From the IMG/VR virus record IMGVR_UViG_3300010885_040256, positions 1-25,795 of that record: a DNA stretch of 25,795 nucleotides; one strand, given 5' to 3'. Below the pieces are notes generated by a model. The model saw nothing but the letters and a program-made list of their open reading frames with translations, was not told where the DNA came from and ran no database searches. This document shows positions 25,491 through 25,795 of this stretch, in pieces. Position 1 is the first letter of the stretch, and each line of letters opens with the position of its first letter. Source of the stretch: a virus. A program made the translations under genes and the position numbers.

Positions 25491-25497
25491 ATAAATA
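25491..25497 (-). promoter_or_regulatory. TATTTAT upstream motif / candidate promoter of the tail operon (gp25-like gene)
   Basis: TATTTAT 7 nt before the ATG at 25483, inside CTTATATTTATAAG, which has five complementary bases at each end. It lies directly downstream of the rho-independent terminator, where a new transcript would have to start if the tail module is its own operon. This is the best-placed copy for a promoter function. Confidence 0.42.
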
Positions 25498-25517
25498 TAA
25501 GTTAGAGTTTTTTTAAG

Positions 25518-25548
25518 TAAAAAAAAAATCACTACTTCCGTAGTGATT
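25518..25548 (-). terminator. Rho-independent terminator after the DUF5522-like gene
   Basis: On the + strand, arms aatcactac (25527-25535) and gtagtgatt (25540-25548) pair perfectly over a 4-base loop. On the transcribed minus strand the hairpin is followed by a run of T (A-run on the + strand at 25519-25528). The stop codon TAG of the 75-aa gene lies inside the downstream arm (25532-25534), so the gene ends within its own terminator. Confidence 0.85.
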
Positions 25549-25759
25549 CTTGTATTGTTTTACTTCCTTTTTCGTAAATCGGTTCGTAAGGACAGTGTTT
25601 GCATTTTGACCCACAACACGATCCTCTTTTTATGTGGTATGATTCGGTCATTACAAATTTACCATTTTCATTTTTATAAAAGTCAGGTTCAGGAGATTTT
25701 TTAGTTGTCTCCTGAACATATAACTGTTGTATCCAATCGTTTGATGCACTTACCGTCAT
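25532..25759 (-). CDS. DUF5522-like Cys-rich small protein, 75 aa
   Basis: The protein has a charged N-terminus, then FYKNENGKFVMTESYHIKRG followed by the motif CCGSKCKHCPYEP, with C48, C49, C53 and C56. The pattern of a Phe/Thr strand, YH-x-KRG, then CCGxxCxHCP matches my recollection of DUF5522, a small family of unknown function mainly in Bacteroidota. The cysteines suggest a metal site. It is not obviously structural. The ATG is 5 nt after the stop of the preceding gene, so they are co-transcribed; a terminator overlaps its 3' end and isolates it from the tail module. It may be host-derived, retained for a function unrelated to the tail. Family call moderate, function unknown. Confidence 0.65.
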   Translation of the reverse strand: MTVSASNDWIQQLYVQETTKKSPEPDFYKNENGKFVMTESYHIKRGSCCGSKCKHCPYEPIYEKGSKTIQESLRK

Positions 25760-25764
25760 AACTC

Positions 25765-25795
25765 TTATACTATTTCACAAGCTCCACCAGCACAA
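25765..25795 (-). CDS. C-terminal fragment of a gene entering from the right edge
   Basis: The minus-strand frame reads CAGGACEIV and stops with TAA at 25767-25765. The stop is 5 nt before the ATG of the DUF5522-like gene, a spacing normal for this compact module, so a real upstream gene probably ends here. Nine residues are too few to identify it. In P2-type order a spike protein often precedes the gp25/gpW gene, but that is only a positional idea. Confidence 0.4.
   Translation of the reverse strand, partial: CAGGACEIV

Overview
The window looks like the tail (baseplate and fibre) region of a tailed phage with a contractile, T4/P2-type tail. It could be a free phage genome, a metagenomic contig or a large prophage. 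All supported genes lie on the minus strand and read from right to left. They are tightly packed, with several TAATG and ATGA stop/start overlaps. The DNA is AT-rich, no convincing Shine-Dalgarno sequence precedes the starts I inspected, several proteins carry Ig-like repeats of the GGTPPYxYxW / GxYxVxVTD type common in Bacteroidota surface proteins, and one small gene matches a cysteine motif I associate with Bacteroidota. A Bacteroidota (Flavobacteriia/Cytophagia-like) host is therefore the best guess. It is an inference.

In order of transcription: (1) 25795-25527 holds the last codons of an unidentified gene, a small Cys-rich DUF5522-like gene, and a rho-independent terminator whose hairpin contains that gene's stop codon. 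(2) 25483-23174 holds two recognisable baseplate-wedge genes, gp25/gpW-like and gp6/gpJ-like. (3) 23098-12812 is about 10.3 kb with five large proteins I cannot assign to a family. One is 1854 aa, with a peptidase-regulatory-like beta domain and, very unusually for a virion protein, a block of about 108 hydrophobic residues followed by a Cys cluster. Another carries a PKD domain. (4) 12812-9825 encodes a 995-aa protein with a gpI/gp7-like core, the third wedge component. (5) 9825-1 is the host-contact region: a 998-aa Ig-repeat and Pro-Thr-stalk protein, a 405-aa Pro-Thr/Asn-Thr stalk protein, a 450-aa fibre made of 17-residue YadA-head-like repeats, two small coupled proteins, a GT-A-type glycosyltransferase-like protein, a 684-aa Ig-repeat protein, and the N-terminal part of a further fibre-like protein that runs off the left edge.

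The gene order resembles the P2 scheme W-J-I-fibres, but with five large genes inserted between J and I. The wedge proteins would build the baseplate, the inserted proteins probably form extra baseplate or spike layers, and the Ig-repeat, stalk and beta-roll proteins would reach the host surface. The glycosyltransferase sits among Thr/Asn/Pro-rich fibre genes and may modify them (hypothesis). Every start that follows an intergenic gap of 17 nt or more within the tail module has the heptamer TATTTAT upstream (one case has a single mismatch), at variable distance. This suggests a phage promoter element. No tRNA, rRNA, CRISPR array or insertion sequence was seen. No stretch over 300 bases lacks a gene; the longest gap is about 98 nt.
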